A stretch of 15,941 nt of DNA from assembly GCA_003164415.1 (NCBI GenBank), contig PLTK01000125.1:1-15941 (forward strand). The letters run 5' to 3'. Shown piece after piece: positions 1-7,289 of this stretch (positions are counted from its first letter, which is position 1; every line of letters starts with the position of its first letter). The notes below the pieces were generated by a model. That model had not been told where the DNA came from and made no database searches. It saw only the letters and a list, made by a program, of their open reading frames with translations. A program made the translations under genes and the position numbers. Source of the DNA: Methanobacterium sp. (GTDB lineage Archaea; Methanobacteriota; Methanobacteria; Methanobacteriales; Methanobacteriaceae).

Positions 1-17
1 AAAAAAATAGATATCTA
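1..17 (-). terminator. Oligo-T terminator of the sensor kinase gene
   Basis: On the minus strand, 17 bases past the kinase stop codon, the perfect palindrome TAGATATCTA (8-17) is followed directly by seven T residues (1-7). Oligo-T runs shortly after a stop codon are the usual termination signal in methanogens. The palindrome could form only a weak stem, so the T run is the main evidence. Confidence 0.5.
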
Positions 18-33
18 AACCTTTTGGAATGGG

Positions 34-2538
34 TCAGATACGTTCCTTGTATATGGATTCTTTAAAAATTATCGTGTATCTAGTTCCATTATCATTGTTA
101 ATTGAAATTTTACCGTCTATTTGTTCTGTTAAACTGTTAACCAACATCAAACCTAGTGTTTTTATATTGTCCATATCAAATTCTTTGGGTAATCCTATTC
201 CATTATCACTTATAATCAGTTCATAATATTCATCCCCAGATTTGAGTGATACAAAAATTTCTCCAATCCTTCCATCGGGAAATGCATATTTTAAACTATT
301 TGATACAAGTTCGCTTATAATTAAACCACAGGGAACAGCAGTTTCCATGTTTAAACTTACCCTATCTATTTTGAGTACTGGTTTGATGATATCCTCTACA
401 TTGTACGAATAAAATAAGTTGGATACAAGGCTCTTAATATAATCAACAAAATTTATCAGAGTAAGATCATCCGACATGTACAGTTTATCATGTATCATTG
501 CCATGGATTTAACCCTGTTTTGGCTTTCTTTTAACACATCAACAGCTTTTCCATCGTCAACATATTTTATCTGAAGATTTAGTAAGCTTGAGATTATCTG
601 CATATTATTTTTAACTCTATGATGTATCTCCTGAAGAAGGGTATTTTTTTCAACTAAAGAGGATTTAATCTCATTTTCAGCTATTTTACGTTGAGTAATG
701 TCACCACCAATAGCAAGAATATATAAAATCTCCCCGTTATCCATAATTGATTTTAAATGGATTAAAACATAGCTAATATTACCATTTATATCCATAAAAT
801 GGGATTCAAAGGGTTCTACATATTCCCCTTTCAGCAGGCTCTTAATTTTAGAATAATACTCTCCCATATCTTCCTTGTTTATTGTCTCTATCTCGAAAAA
901 ATTTTTACCAATAATATCTTCCTTTGATAAACCGATTATGTTAGTTATGGTATTGTTTACATCAAGTATGGTGCCATCCTTCCCCAATATCATGTTGAAA
1001 TAGGGATCTTCTTCAAAGAGCATTCTATATTTCTCTTCACTTTCACGTAGAGCATCTTCCATTTCTTTTCTCTGTGTGATGTCGTTGATAATTGAAAATA
1101 ATATGGTTTTACCATTAAATTCTATAGGAGAATTAAATACTTCTACAGTTCGGATTTCACCACTTGCTAGTTTTTGAGGTATTATAAAGTTATATCCGTG
1201 TTTTATGGCGATATCAGTTGCTTGGGAAAATTTTTCAGAATGCTCAGCATTGATCTGTTTAATATTCATAGTTTGAAGTTTATCGTTGGAATATCCATAG
1301 AAGTGGATTGCAGCAGGGTTTGCATCGATAATATCCCCAGAATCAGGATCTATTAAGGTCATAACAGCATTGCTTCTTTCAAATAACATCCTAAATCTTT
1401 CTTCACTATCCTCCAAAGCATGTTCAGCTTTTTTACGTTCAGATATATCCCTAGAGATTGCCAGTGCAACTTCTTGACCATCTAACTTAAAGATATGATT
1501 GTTAACTTCTACTGGTATTTTTTTACCGGTTTTAGTTTTATGAACAATCTCAAACTCAAACTCGCCTGTTTTTTTGAGTGATTGTGCATTTATCGACATG
1601 CCAGACCTTTTATCTTTGTCAACAATGTCTGAAGGAGTCATGTTTAAAAATTCATCACGAGAATAACCCAATCTTTCAATACCCACCTCATTTATATCAA
1701 TAAATTTTCCGGGAAGACCATTATCTTGCATAAGATTCAAGCTTATCATATCATTAGCATTATTGAATACATTACGATATTTCTCTTCTCTTTCTTTTAA
1801 CTCTTCTTCAATCTTCTTTCGTACGCTGATGTCTATCATCATACCAGATATAGAATTAACTCCCATATATGAGCTTAAAAGTATAGTTACTGTTTTTCCG
1901 TTATTTGAAACCATTTTAACTTCCATATGATTGAAAGAACCTTCATCTTGTAGTTTTTTTATGAATTTATCCCAATCATTTGGATTTTTGTAGAGTTTAT
2001 ATAATTTTTTTCTTTTTAAATCCTGAACACTTTCAAAGTTAAATATTTTAACCATAGCATTATTTGCAAATGTTATATCACCCTGCATAGTGGCTTTATA
2101 TATTCCCACCATTGAATTATTAACCAACTCACTGTACCTTTTCTCACTTTCTTTTAATTTATTTTTCATAGTGCTTTTGTAAAGTGCTAGTTCTATGGTA
2201 TATTTAAGTTGATTGGAATCGTAGGGTTTAATTATATATCCATATGGCTCTGTTAGTTTTGTCTGTTCAATCGTAGAATTTTCAGTAGGGATTGTTAAAT
2301 AAATGATGGGTATATTAAATTTTTTAATCTGAGATGCTACTTCAATACAATCTATTTCTCCATTTGAGGATATGTTCATCAAAATCAGATCTGGTGATTT
2401 ATTTAAAACTTGTTTAACTGCTTCATCACCGGTAGAAACAATATAAGGAACATCATAACCTAAATGTTCTAATGTACTCCTAAGTTTTTGAGCTTCGGAT
2501 TTATAGTGCTCAACAAGTAAAATTTTAATCTTTGACAT
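34..2538 (-). CDS. Soluble multi-PAS sensor histidine kinase with a degenerate receiver domain
   Basis: This 834-residue cytoplasmic signalling kinase shows no membrane segment. In order it has a receiver-like domain (about 2-120), four PAS domains (about 132-243, 252-370, 378-492, 500-618) joined by charged helices of the type ESEEKYRMLF, a HisKA_2 dimerisation domain (about 628-705, HHRVKNNMQ at 639-647) and an HATPase_c domain (about 735-828; N-box E743/N747, and DNGIG at 778-782). HisKA_2 kinases autophosphorylate on the histidine and pass phosphate to a partner response regulator; none is encoded nearby. The receiver is odd: the phosphoacceptor position is Asn55 (in LILMNIS) and the acidic pair near the N-terminus is Glu10-His11, while Thr82 and Lys104 are kept. 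It therefore probably cannot be phosphorylated and may act as a docking or dimer module. I chose the ATG at 2538 because GTGGT lies about 8 bases upstream. An in-frame GTG at 2550 would add four residues. The PAS ligand is unknown. Confidence 0.9.
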   Translation of the reverse strand: MSKIKILLVEHYKSEAQKLRSTLEHLGYDVPYIVSTGDEAVKQVLNKSPDLILMNISSNGEIDCIEVASQIKKFNIPIIYLTIPTENSTIEQTKLTEPYGYIIKPYDSNQLKYTIELALYKSTMKNKLKESEKRYSELVNNSMVGIYKATMQGDITFANNAMVKIFNFESVQDLKRKKLYKLYKNPNDWDKFIKKLQDEGSFNHMEVKMVSNNGKTVTILLSSYMGVNSISGMMIDISVRKKIEEELKEREEKYRNVFNNANDMISLNLMQDNGLPGKFIDINEVGIERLGYSRDEFLNMTPSDIVDKDKRSGMSINAQSLKKTGEFEFEIVHKTKTGKKIPVEVNNHIFKLDGQEVALAISRDISERKKAEHALEDSEERFRMLFERSNAVMTLIDPDSGDIIDANPAAIHFYGYSNDKLQTMNIKQINAEHSEKFSQATDIAIKHGYNFIIPQKLASGEIRTVEVFNSPIEFNGKTILFSIINDITQRKEMEDALRESEEKYRMLFEEDPYFNMILGKDGTILDVNNTITNIIGLSKEDIIGKNFFEIETINKEDMGEYYSKIKSLLKGEYVEPFESHFMDINGNISYVLIHLKSIMDNGEILYILAIGGDITQRKIAENEIKSSLVEKNTLLQEIHHRVKNNMQIISSLLNLQIKYVDDGKAVDVLKESQNRVKSMAMIHDKLYMSDDLTLINFVDYIKSLVSNLFYSYNVEDIIKPVLKIDRVSLNMETAVPCGLIISELVSNSLKYAFPDGRIGEIFVSLKSGDEYYELIISDNGIGLPKEFDMDNIKTLGLMLVNSLTEQIDGKISINNDNGTRYTIIFKESIYKERI

Positions 2539-3025
2539 TTTATAAACCACTTATAAATTTTTTTAAATATAGTAATTGTTTTATTTTAAAGAAGTACTAT
2601 TTTCGGATTATACAAATAATTTTCATCTTTGTACAAATTTATAGCCTCTCTTTAAAAAAAAAATATTATTTAACTATTAATTCACAATAAAAGAACTGTA
2701 TTATAACATATGTCTTTGAATATATTATAACTTTTATTCATAAATAGAATTAATTTTAATTATTTTGTGACAGAAAAATTCAAAATATGAAAGAAAAAAT
2801 AGAGTACAATATGTAAATTATAAATAAAAAAACAGGCATTTTAGAGTATCGTTATAGATAATGATATTGATTAATATTAATAAAATAGTAAAATTGAAAA
2901 CTTAATAGAGGATCAACCATTTATTTAACCTTACTACTAAATAGCATGGTTTAGAATTACTATTTTTTTAAATTTTGATCTTGTAATCAACGAACATTCC
3001 TATCAAGAATACAATATTTTTGTTC
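2539..3025. other. Non-coding AT-rich stretch between the kinase and methyltransferase genes
   Basis: I find no convincing gene here on either strand; all open frames are short and lack ribosome binding sites. On the minus strand it contains two oligo-T runs (2826-2832 and 2654-2663) that could end the methyltransferase transcript. The kinase promoter must also lie here. A possible minus-strand TATA element is at about 2563-2572, but it would give a nearly leaderless mRNA, and another candidate at about 2634-2645 is no better. The 10-base palindrome TTTGTACAAA sits at 2628-2637. Confidence 0.6.
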
Positions 3026-3703
3026 TTATTTTTCAAGCCATAACTCAAATCCCATGGGATTATTGGGGGTTTTGCTTTTATGGAAGTTAGTCTTGGATAC
3101 AAGGTTTTTAATCTCGTTAATTGTGTATGCATTTCGAAGAAGGAACGTTCTAAATGTTAATTTTGTGAAGAGTGAATTGATCCAATTCATATCCATATCT
3201 TTGATATTATCATTAATTGCATCTTTAGAGGCATCTCTACGTAAATCTATAATTAATGCTTTGCCATTAGGCTTTAATACTCTGTACATTTCATTTATTG
3301 TCATAATAGGTTTTGTAAAATTTTTGAATGCTGCTGTGCAAACTATAAAATCGAATGTTTCGTTATCAAATGGCATTTTCGATGCATCACCTTCTGTAAA
3401 GTTTACATTTACACATTCTTCCTTGGCGTTTTTGTTTGCTATTTCTACAAATGTTTTGCTGATATCTAACCCGGTTGCATTGTAATTTCCCATTTTCATA
3501 AGTTCTATAGATAGGTATCCGGGGCCTGGTGCAACTTCAAGTATATTACTTCCCTCTGCAACATTTTCTGCTACTTTTTTTGCAAAGTCCTTGTACAGAT
3601 TAAGGTTGCCCTTGGTATTTTTAGCATACCACCGGGCAATAAAACCTTCCATTGCCATTCCCTTGTAGCTTTTTTTAATATTTGATTCATTTTGTTCTGT
3701 CAT
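3026..3703 (-). CDS. Class I SAM-dependent methyltransferase
   Basis: This 225-residue soluble protein has the Rossmann methyltransferase core. Motif I is ILEVAPGPGYLS (54-65), which binds the methionine part of SAM. The acidic Asp80 in GLDIS should bind the ribose, GDASKMPF (105-112) contacts the adenine, and FDFIVC (117-122) is strand 4. It resembles the Methyltransf_11/25 families. The acceptor substrate cannot be told: the C-terminal third has no feature I recognise. GGGGAT lies about 10 bases before the ATG, and a second GGGG lies directly next to it. A 7-base inverted repeat with a 2-base spacer (3720-3735, ATAAAAT/ATTTTAT) lies just upstream of the ribosome binding site and may be regulatory or chance in AT-rich DNA. 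A 263-base gap separates the gene from the bactofilin gene upstream, so it may be a separate transcript. Confidence 0.85.
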   Translation of the reverse strand: MTEQNESNIKKSYKGMAMEGFIARWYAKNTKGNLNLYKDFAKKVAENVAEGSNILEVAPGPGYLSIELMKMGNYNATGLDISKTFVEIANKNAKEECVNVNFTEGDASKMPFDNETFDFIVCTAAFKNFTKPIMTINEMYRVLKPNGKALIIDLRRDASKDAINDNIKDMDMNWINSLFTKLTFRTFLLRNAYTINEIKNLVSKTNFHKSKTPNNPMGFELWLEK

Positions 3704-3966
3704 ACCCCATTATCCCCTTATAAAATTTATTTTATGAAATTAAATGTATCTGTATTGTATTGTTCCTGCTTACTTCCTGATCCTTTCTTTTTTGAAAATA
3801 TTATTAAGTACAGCCGGTTCTATTTAGCATTCATGATCTAGTGATATGTTATTTAATTAAAAACCTTTGAAATGGGATTTTAAAAGAAAAAATCTTTAAC
3901 TTTATCAGATTGGTTATTTCAAGATGATATTTATATAAAATACACAGCTTATTTTGATTTATAGGG

Positions 3967-4650
3967 CTAAATTTTATTTTTTTTATCTACAATGGATTTT
4001 TTGTCCTTTTTAAAACTTTCCTTATATTCTATTAGTTCTATTTTACAACCATCCCCTATGGTCACATTATTACCACGAACAATTTTAGCGTTTGTGTTTT
4101 CAAGGTGGATTAAATCTCCTTCGATGATATCTGCTGTTAATATCTTGTTATTACAGATAGGTTTAATCATATCTTTAAGACCCAATAAGCTTATTTTAAC
4201 ATCTTTTTTAACTGTTATTTCAGAACATCCAATTTCATTCACCTTGCACGGCCAATATATGTTTACTTTTATTTTATCCGCGTTTAATAATCCATTTATT
4301 GTAAATCCACCTTCTAATTCAAATATTTCTGCATTAAAATCTTTGTGCGTTGTTATATTCCCTGTGATTGATGTGTCATCTGCAAATATTTCGCCTTTAA
4401 CTTGAACTTCTCCTTGTATTTTGAAATTTTTCGTCTTAATCTCACCATTAAACTCGGTTTGGCCCTTTATATTAATGGTATCTTTAACTTCTAGATTACC
4501 ATCAATTTGTCCATCTCCATATACCTTGAGATTGACACATTCCATGTCCCCTTTTATAATACCCGACCCTTTGATTATCACATTTTTAAATTTACCGCCT
4601 GATGTGCTTCCTTGGCCGTAAATTTTCAAATCTCTTCTAATTGGTTCCAT
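3967..4650 (-). CDS. Bactofilin-like polymer-forming cytoskeletal protein (second paralogue, YhbF-like)
   Basis: This 227-residue protein is built of short Gly-rich beta turns of the form IIKGSGIIKGDMEC, IDGNLEVKDTINIKG and INGLLNADKIKV, as expected for the right-handed beta-helix of bactofilins, which self-assemble into filaments without nucleotide. The helix-like part covers about 8-150. A distinct C-terminal block follows (IIEGD 175-179, RGNN 192-195, GCKIELIEYK 201-210) that is shared almost word for word with the neighbouring paralogue. The protein is about twice the length of a minimal bactofilin domain and matches the Bacillus YhbE/YhbF type as I recall it. It ends in a Lys-rich tail and has no signal peptide or membrane segment, so it should be cytoplasmic. 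GGAGGAT lies about 9 bases before the ATG. It is the last gene of the probable three-gene operon, 47 bases after its paralogue. Confidence 0.85.
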   Translation of the reverse strand: MEPIRRDLKIYGQGSTSGGKFKNVIIKGSGIIKGDMECVNLKVYGDGQIDGNLEVKDTINIKGQTEFNGEIKTKNFKIQGEVQVKGEIFADDTSITGNITTHKDFNAEIFELEGGFTINGLLNADKIKVNIYWPCKVNEIGCSEITVKKDVKISLLGLKDMIKPICNNKILTADIIEGDLIHLENTNAKIVRGNNVTIGDGCKIELIEYKESFKKDKKSIVDKKNKI

Positions 4651-4697
4651 AAGATAAATCCTCCTATTTTAATTAATAAAATTAAGTTATATTCTTG

Positions 4698-5378
4698 TTA
4701 CATTTTCTTGTAATTATTTACAACTGCATTTTCATCCTGTTTGTAGCTGTCTTTATATTCTATTAGTTCAATTTCGCAGCCGGGGCCTAATTCTATGTTA
4801 TTTCCCCTTATGATTTTGGCTTTAGTGTATTCTAAGTATATTTCATCACCTTCAATTATATCGGTAATGAGGCAGGTATTGAATCCGTAGGGTGTTATCA
4901 GTTTTTCTAGTCTTTTAAAAATAAATCGAGCTTCTCTTTTAACTGTAATTTTTTCTCCACCTATTTCACGTGCTTCTGATGGTCCGTGCAATTTTAATTC
5001 TAGTTCTCCCGAATTTAAAAGTCCTCTTATCTTAAATGCCCCTTCCATATGGAATTTTTCGGCGTTAAAATTTCCATTGATATTTATGCGTCCTTTTGCA
5101 ATGATATCACCTACAGATACATCATCATCAAAATCAGCAGACCCTTGAATATCAATATCTGTAGCTTGGCAGCTGCCTTTAACAGTGCAGCTGCCTTTAA
5201 TTTCAACAGTTTTTGCCTCTAAATTACCATAAACTGTGCATCCCCCTTCAACTTTCATATTGTTACATTCAATATTACCCTCTATTTCTCCGTTTCCTTT
5301 GATATTGACGGTTTTAAAGTTACCGCCTGTAGAATTCCCTGATCCTTTGATTATTAGGTTGTTTATACAATTATCCAT
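4698..5378 (-). CDS. Bactofilin-like polymer-forming cytoskeletal protein (first paralogue, YhbE-like)
   Basis: This 226-residue paralogue of the next gene has the same plan: a Gly-rich beta-helix-like region (about 8-140), then the conserved C-terminal block with IIEGD, AKIIRGNN and GCEIELIEYK. It differs in having more cysteines (4, 38, 47, 64, 70). Cys47 and Cys64 occur in the equivalent contexts GGCTVYG and GSCTVKG, 17 residues apart, so they may stack on successive coils. I chose the ATG at 5378 because GGGGG lies 8 bases upstream and 9-13 bases past the stop frame of the HTH gene. An in-frame ATG at 5402 would overlap the previous gene and has no such site. The gene is tightly linked to the HTH gene (16 bases from its stop), so the two are almost surely co-transcribed. 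From the family, a scaffold role is likely; the archaeal function is unknown. Confidence 0.85.
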   Translation of the reverse strand: MDNCINNLIIKGSGNSTGGNFKTVNIKGNGEIEGNIECNNMKVEGGCTVYGNLEAKTVEIKGSCTVKGSCQATDIDIQGSADFDDDVSVGDIIAKGRININGNFNAEKFHMEGAFKIRGLLNSGELELKLHGPSEAREIGGEKITVKREARFIFKRLEKLITPYGFNTCLITDIIEGDEIYLEYTKAKIIRGNNIELGPGCEIELIEYKDSYKQDENAVVNNYKKM

Positions 5379-5394
5379 TGGATATTCCCCCATT

Positions 5395-6018
5395 TTATGC
5401 AATTTTAATTTTTAATTCTTCTATTTGTTTTGAGATATTTAGACTTTCAATTATGTTAGTATTGCTTTCAAAGTGTATTTCGCTTGGTTCGGAAACTAAA
5501 CAGCTGCTTGAAATTCCTAATTTCCTTATGAAGATTAATTGACAATTTTTTCCATTATATTTTGGATAATTTTCCTCTAAAAGATTTAATATAATGATAG
5601 CTTCTTCGAAATTGATTTTTCCTAATTTAAAAAGTTTATCGAGAATATGCAGATACAATATTTTTTCAAAGTCAAACTCATCTGTTTTTCCCTTTTCTTG
5701 AATGTAAAAATCTATAACAGTTTTTGAAACAATGTTTCGATCGACTAGTTTTTCACTGTTCATCAAGAGTTTCATAAGATTTGGTGATAGCATATTTGCA
5801 AGATCATCAAGGGATATATCTCCCTTCATGTTCTTTATTTTCCCAATCCTTTCGAGTATTCTTTCTTTGGGAAAAAAGGTTTCCTGACCTGTAAATGTTG
5901 ATTTTCGAATAAACCATTCTTCAGGTATTAAATTTTTTCGTTTCCAACGATATAACTGTCCATATGATATTTCTGTTAATTCTAAGAGGTCTTTTTTAGA
6001 TATGAGATCAGATTTCAT
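5395..6018 (-). CDS. DUF4004 / YhbD-like HTH protein, first gene of the bactofilin operon
   Basis: This 207-residue protein has a MerR-like helix-turn-helix at about 5-60, with SYGQLYRWKRKNLIPEEWF at 18-36 and TGQETFFP at 43-50. Both match, by memory, the hallmark of the Bacillus YhbD family (DUF4004). The rest is mainly helical, with no effector domain I recognise and no membrane segment. YhbD genes typically precede bactofilin genes yhbE and yhbF, and the same order is seen here with a 16-base gap. The role is unproven. DNA binding and autoregulation of the bactofilin pair is plausible, but the HTH could instead bind protein. Upstream, GAAGTGAT lies 8-15 bases before the ATG as a moderate ribosome binding site. 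A strong TATA element (6136-6150) and an inverted repeat at the predicted start site (6117-6129) lie 100-130 bases upstream. Confidence 0.85.
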   Translation of the reverse strand: MKSDLISKKDLLELTEISYGQLYRWKRKNLIPEEWFIRKSTFTGQETFFPKERILERIGKIKNMKGDISLDDLANMLSPNLMKLLMNSEKLVDRNIVSKTVIDFYIQEKGKTDEFDFEKILYLHILDKLFKLGKINFEEAIIILNLLEENYPKYNGKNCQLIFIRKLGISSSCLVSEPSEIHFESNTNIIESLNISKQIEELKIKIA

Positions 6019-6116
6019 AATTATATCACTTCCATGCTAAACTCTCTTTTTTTCTTAAATTTTTTCTTTTTTAATTTCTGTTGGATGTTATAATCTAAAA
6101 TTTTACGTAACATAAC

Positions 6117-6129
6117 ACTGTTCTACAGT
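6117..6129 (-). promoter_or_regulatory. Inverted repeat at the predicted transcription start of the bactofilin operon (operator candidate)
   Basis: ACTGT and ACAGT form 5-base arms around a 3-base centre (TCT). The repeat sits about 20-25 bases downstream of the TATA element, where transcription should begin, which is a common site for archaeal repressor binding. TGTTAT-type hexamers flank it at 6086-6091 and 6138-6143, with the inverse ATAACA at 6112-6117. The arms are short, so chance is possible. Confidence 0.35.
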
Positions 6130-6135
6130 TATTTT

Positions 6136-6150
6136 TATGTTATATAAATC
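6136..6150 (-). promoter_or_regulatory. TATA-box promoter of the yhbD-like operon
   Basis: Read on the minus strand this is GATTTATATAACATA, a close match to the archaeal TATA consensus, preceded by the purine-rich GGAAAA. A start about 25 bases downstream gives a leader of roughly 100 bases. Confidence 0.6.
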
Positions 6151-6283
6151 TTTTCCAAGTCCATTAATTCACCTAAAAAAAATCGACCCAAAATCCAGAT
6201 CATTGCCCTTTATCTCGGTTGTTAAGTGATATTTATCGGTACCAAATAATATTAAGCTATTATATTAGAAATTTATTTAATTA

Positions 6284-6299
6284 GATTTATATAATAATA
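6284..6299 (+). promoter_or_regulatory. TATA-box promoter of the small membrane protein gene
   Basis: GATTTATATAATAATA matches the archaeal TATA consensus. Initiation about 25 bases downstream would give a leader of about 40-45 bases that carries the GGAG ribosome binding site. The core is nearly symmetric and could also fire to the left. Confidence 0.5.
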
Positions 6300-6359
6300 A
6301 AAATAATTTAAAAATTAGTAATATTAAATGTTTATATTAAAAATATTTGGAGTATTATT

Positions 6360-6503
6360 ATGATTCCAACTGTAACAACCACAACAACATCGGTATCAAT
6401 TCCCGCATATCAAATAGCATCTTATATAATTGGCATAATTGTTATTTTACTGATTATCCTATGGATAATTATGAAATACAACCAACGGAATAAAAAAACA
6501 TAG
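6360..6503 (+). CDS. Small Thr-rich single-pass membrane protein (47 residues)
   Basis: The ATG is preceded by GGAG (6349-6352) at a spacing of 7 bases and by a good TATA element, and a T run follows the stop by 5 bases, so this short frame looks like a complete gene. The protein begins with a Thr/Val/Ser-rich stretch (TVTTTTTSVS, 4-13). It then has one hydrophobic helix (about 19-38, IASYIIGIIVILLIILWIIM) and ends in a basic tail (KYNQRNKK). By the positive-inside rule the tail should be cytoplasmic and the Thr-rich end outside. I do not recognise a family. It stands alone, divergent from the bactofilin operon, and any link between the two is speculation. Confidence 0.65.
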   Translation: MIPTVTTTTTSVSIPAYQIASYIIGIIVILLIILWIIMKYNQRNKKT

Positions 6504-6508
6504 ACTAA

Positions 6509-6514
6509 TTTTTT
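6509..6514 (+). terminator. Oligo-T terminator of the small membrane protein gene
   Basis: A run of six T residues starts 5 bases past the stop codon. A perfect palindrome TTAACTAGTTAA (6521-6532) follows shortly after. Confidence 0.4.
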
Positions 6515-6635
6515 CATTATTTAACTAGTTAATTCCTTGATCCTTTTTAAAATTATTTTTAAGGCTTTATTTTAATTAGGATAGTTTCAATTAGAAGAAG
6601 CCATAAATAATGTAATATATCAATAAATCATTAAA

Positions 6636-6650
6636 AGGCATTTAAATACT
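6636..6650 (+). promoter_or_regulatory. TATA-box promoter of the VOC gene
   Basis: AAAGGCATTTAAATA has the purine-rich element plus TTTAAATA core seen at methanogen promoters. Initiation about 25 bases downstream gives a leader of about 17 bases containing GGAG. Confidence 0.5.
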
Positions 6651-6684
6651 TTAAATCTATTAAAATAGATGGAGATGTTATAAA

Positions 6685-7041
6685 ATGATGGTAAAAAATG
6701 TTGCTATTGCAGTAGAGAATATGGAGAAATCAGCTGAATTTTATACAGATGTTTTGGGAATGAAAGAAGTAAGACGTTTCAGCCCCCAGCCCGGTTTGAA
6801 CATTGTACTGTTTAAAGGTGAAGGCGAAGCAATGGTAGAACTTATTGAAAATGAAAATAATAAAAAGGGATTGTTCTTAATTGGTATGGCTGTTGACGAT
6901 ATGGATGCTGAAATTGCAAACTTAAATGCCAAGGGAATTGAATTAAAACGCGGACCATTAGGCAAACCAGGCGGTCCCAGAGTTGCATTTTTAGATGGCC
7001 CTGATGGTGTTGAAATTGAATTAATTGAAAATATGGGATAA
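6685..7041 (+). CDS. VOC (glyoxalase/dioxygenase fold) family protein
   Basis: This 118-residue protein has the paired beta-alpha-beta-beta-beta units of the vicinal oxygen chelate fold. The first unit starts at VKNVAIAVENMEKSAEFY (3-20) and the second at about LIGMAVDDMD; DGPDGVEIELIE lies near the end. VOC enzymes use a divalent metal to isomerise, dioxygenate or ring-open small substrates, and some members only bind drugs. The usual first ligand His is Asn5 here and the second-repeat His is replaced by Leu, while the C-terminal Glu of VEIEL is kept. The classical glyoxalase I metal site is therefore incomplete and the reaction is uncertain. GGAGATG lies 8-14 bases before the ATG; a second ATG directly follows and could also be used. 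It appears to be a single-gene transcript. Confidence 0.8.
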   Translation: MMVKNVAIAVENMEKSAEFYTDVLGMKEVRRFSPQPGLNIVLFKGEGEAMVELIENENNKKGLFLIGMAVDDMDAEIANLNAKGIELKRGPLGKPGGPRVAFLDGPDGVEIELIENMG

Positions 7042-7194
7042 ACAAATTTATATTTTAAATTGGATTATGATGGTGTATGTAAATCACCAAAACATGATTC
7101 AATTACTTTCATGTATTAAATTTGATCATAAAATTTGCTTATATTAGTTTGATATCGTATAAAATACACTTCATATAAAATGTCATTATTTTCC

Positions 7195-7201
7195 TTTTTT
7201 T
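7195..7201 (+). terminator. Oligo-T run after the VOC gene
   Basis: Seven T residues lie in a T-rich tract about 155 bases past the VOC stop and before the next TATA element. The distance makes the assignment modest. Confidence 0.3.
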
Positions 7202-7244
7202 AAGAGTTTTAATAATGATGAACTAATTTCATTGATTTATTGAT

Positions 7245-7255
7245 TTTATATATAA
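7245..7255 (+). promoter_or_regulatory. TATA-box promoter of the DUF4013 gene
   Basis: TTTATATATAA fits the archaeal TATA consensus. Initiation about 25 bases downstream (about 7276) would leave a very short leader before the ATG at 7290. Confidence 0.5.
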
Positions 7256-7289
7256 GAATCGTTAGATAAGTGATTAATATAAAAATTTT

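Larger units (their letters stand above)
6019..6359. other. Divergent regulatory region between the bactofilin operon and the small membrane protein gene
   Basis: This 341-base stretch holds back-to-back promoters: the minus-strand TATA at 6136-6150 and a plus-strand TATA at 6284-6299. Between them, 6175-6250 is richer in G+C than its surroundings. On the minus strand it contains a 6-base stem with one bulged base (arms 6195-6200 and 6212-6218) and then a run of eight T residues (6175-6182). This could be a small RNA gene of about 70-90 bases. The pairing is weak and I do not recognise a family. No protein-coding frame is convincing. Confidence 0.5.

Noticed and set aside
2628..2637. Perfect palindrome TTTGTACAAA upstream of the kinase gene as an operator
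   Set aside because: A single 10-base AT-rich palindrome with no second copy and no clear promoter next to it is within chance expectation.
3054..3485. Long open frame on the plus strand opposite the first methyltransferase gene
   Set aside because: It is antisense to a gene with clear family motifs, has no ribosome binding site and reads as low-complexity hydrophobic sequence.
6521..6532. Perfect palindrome TTAACTAGTTAA after the small membrane protein gene as an attachment site or operator
   Set aside because: No integrase, tRNA or second copy was found; it may only assist termination.
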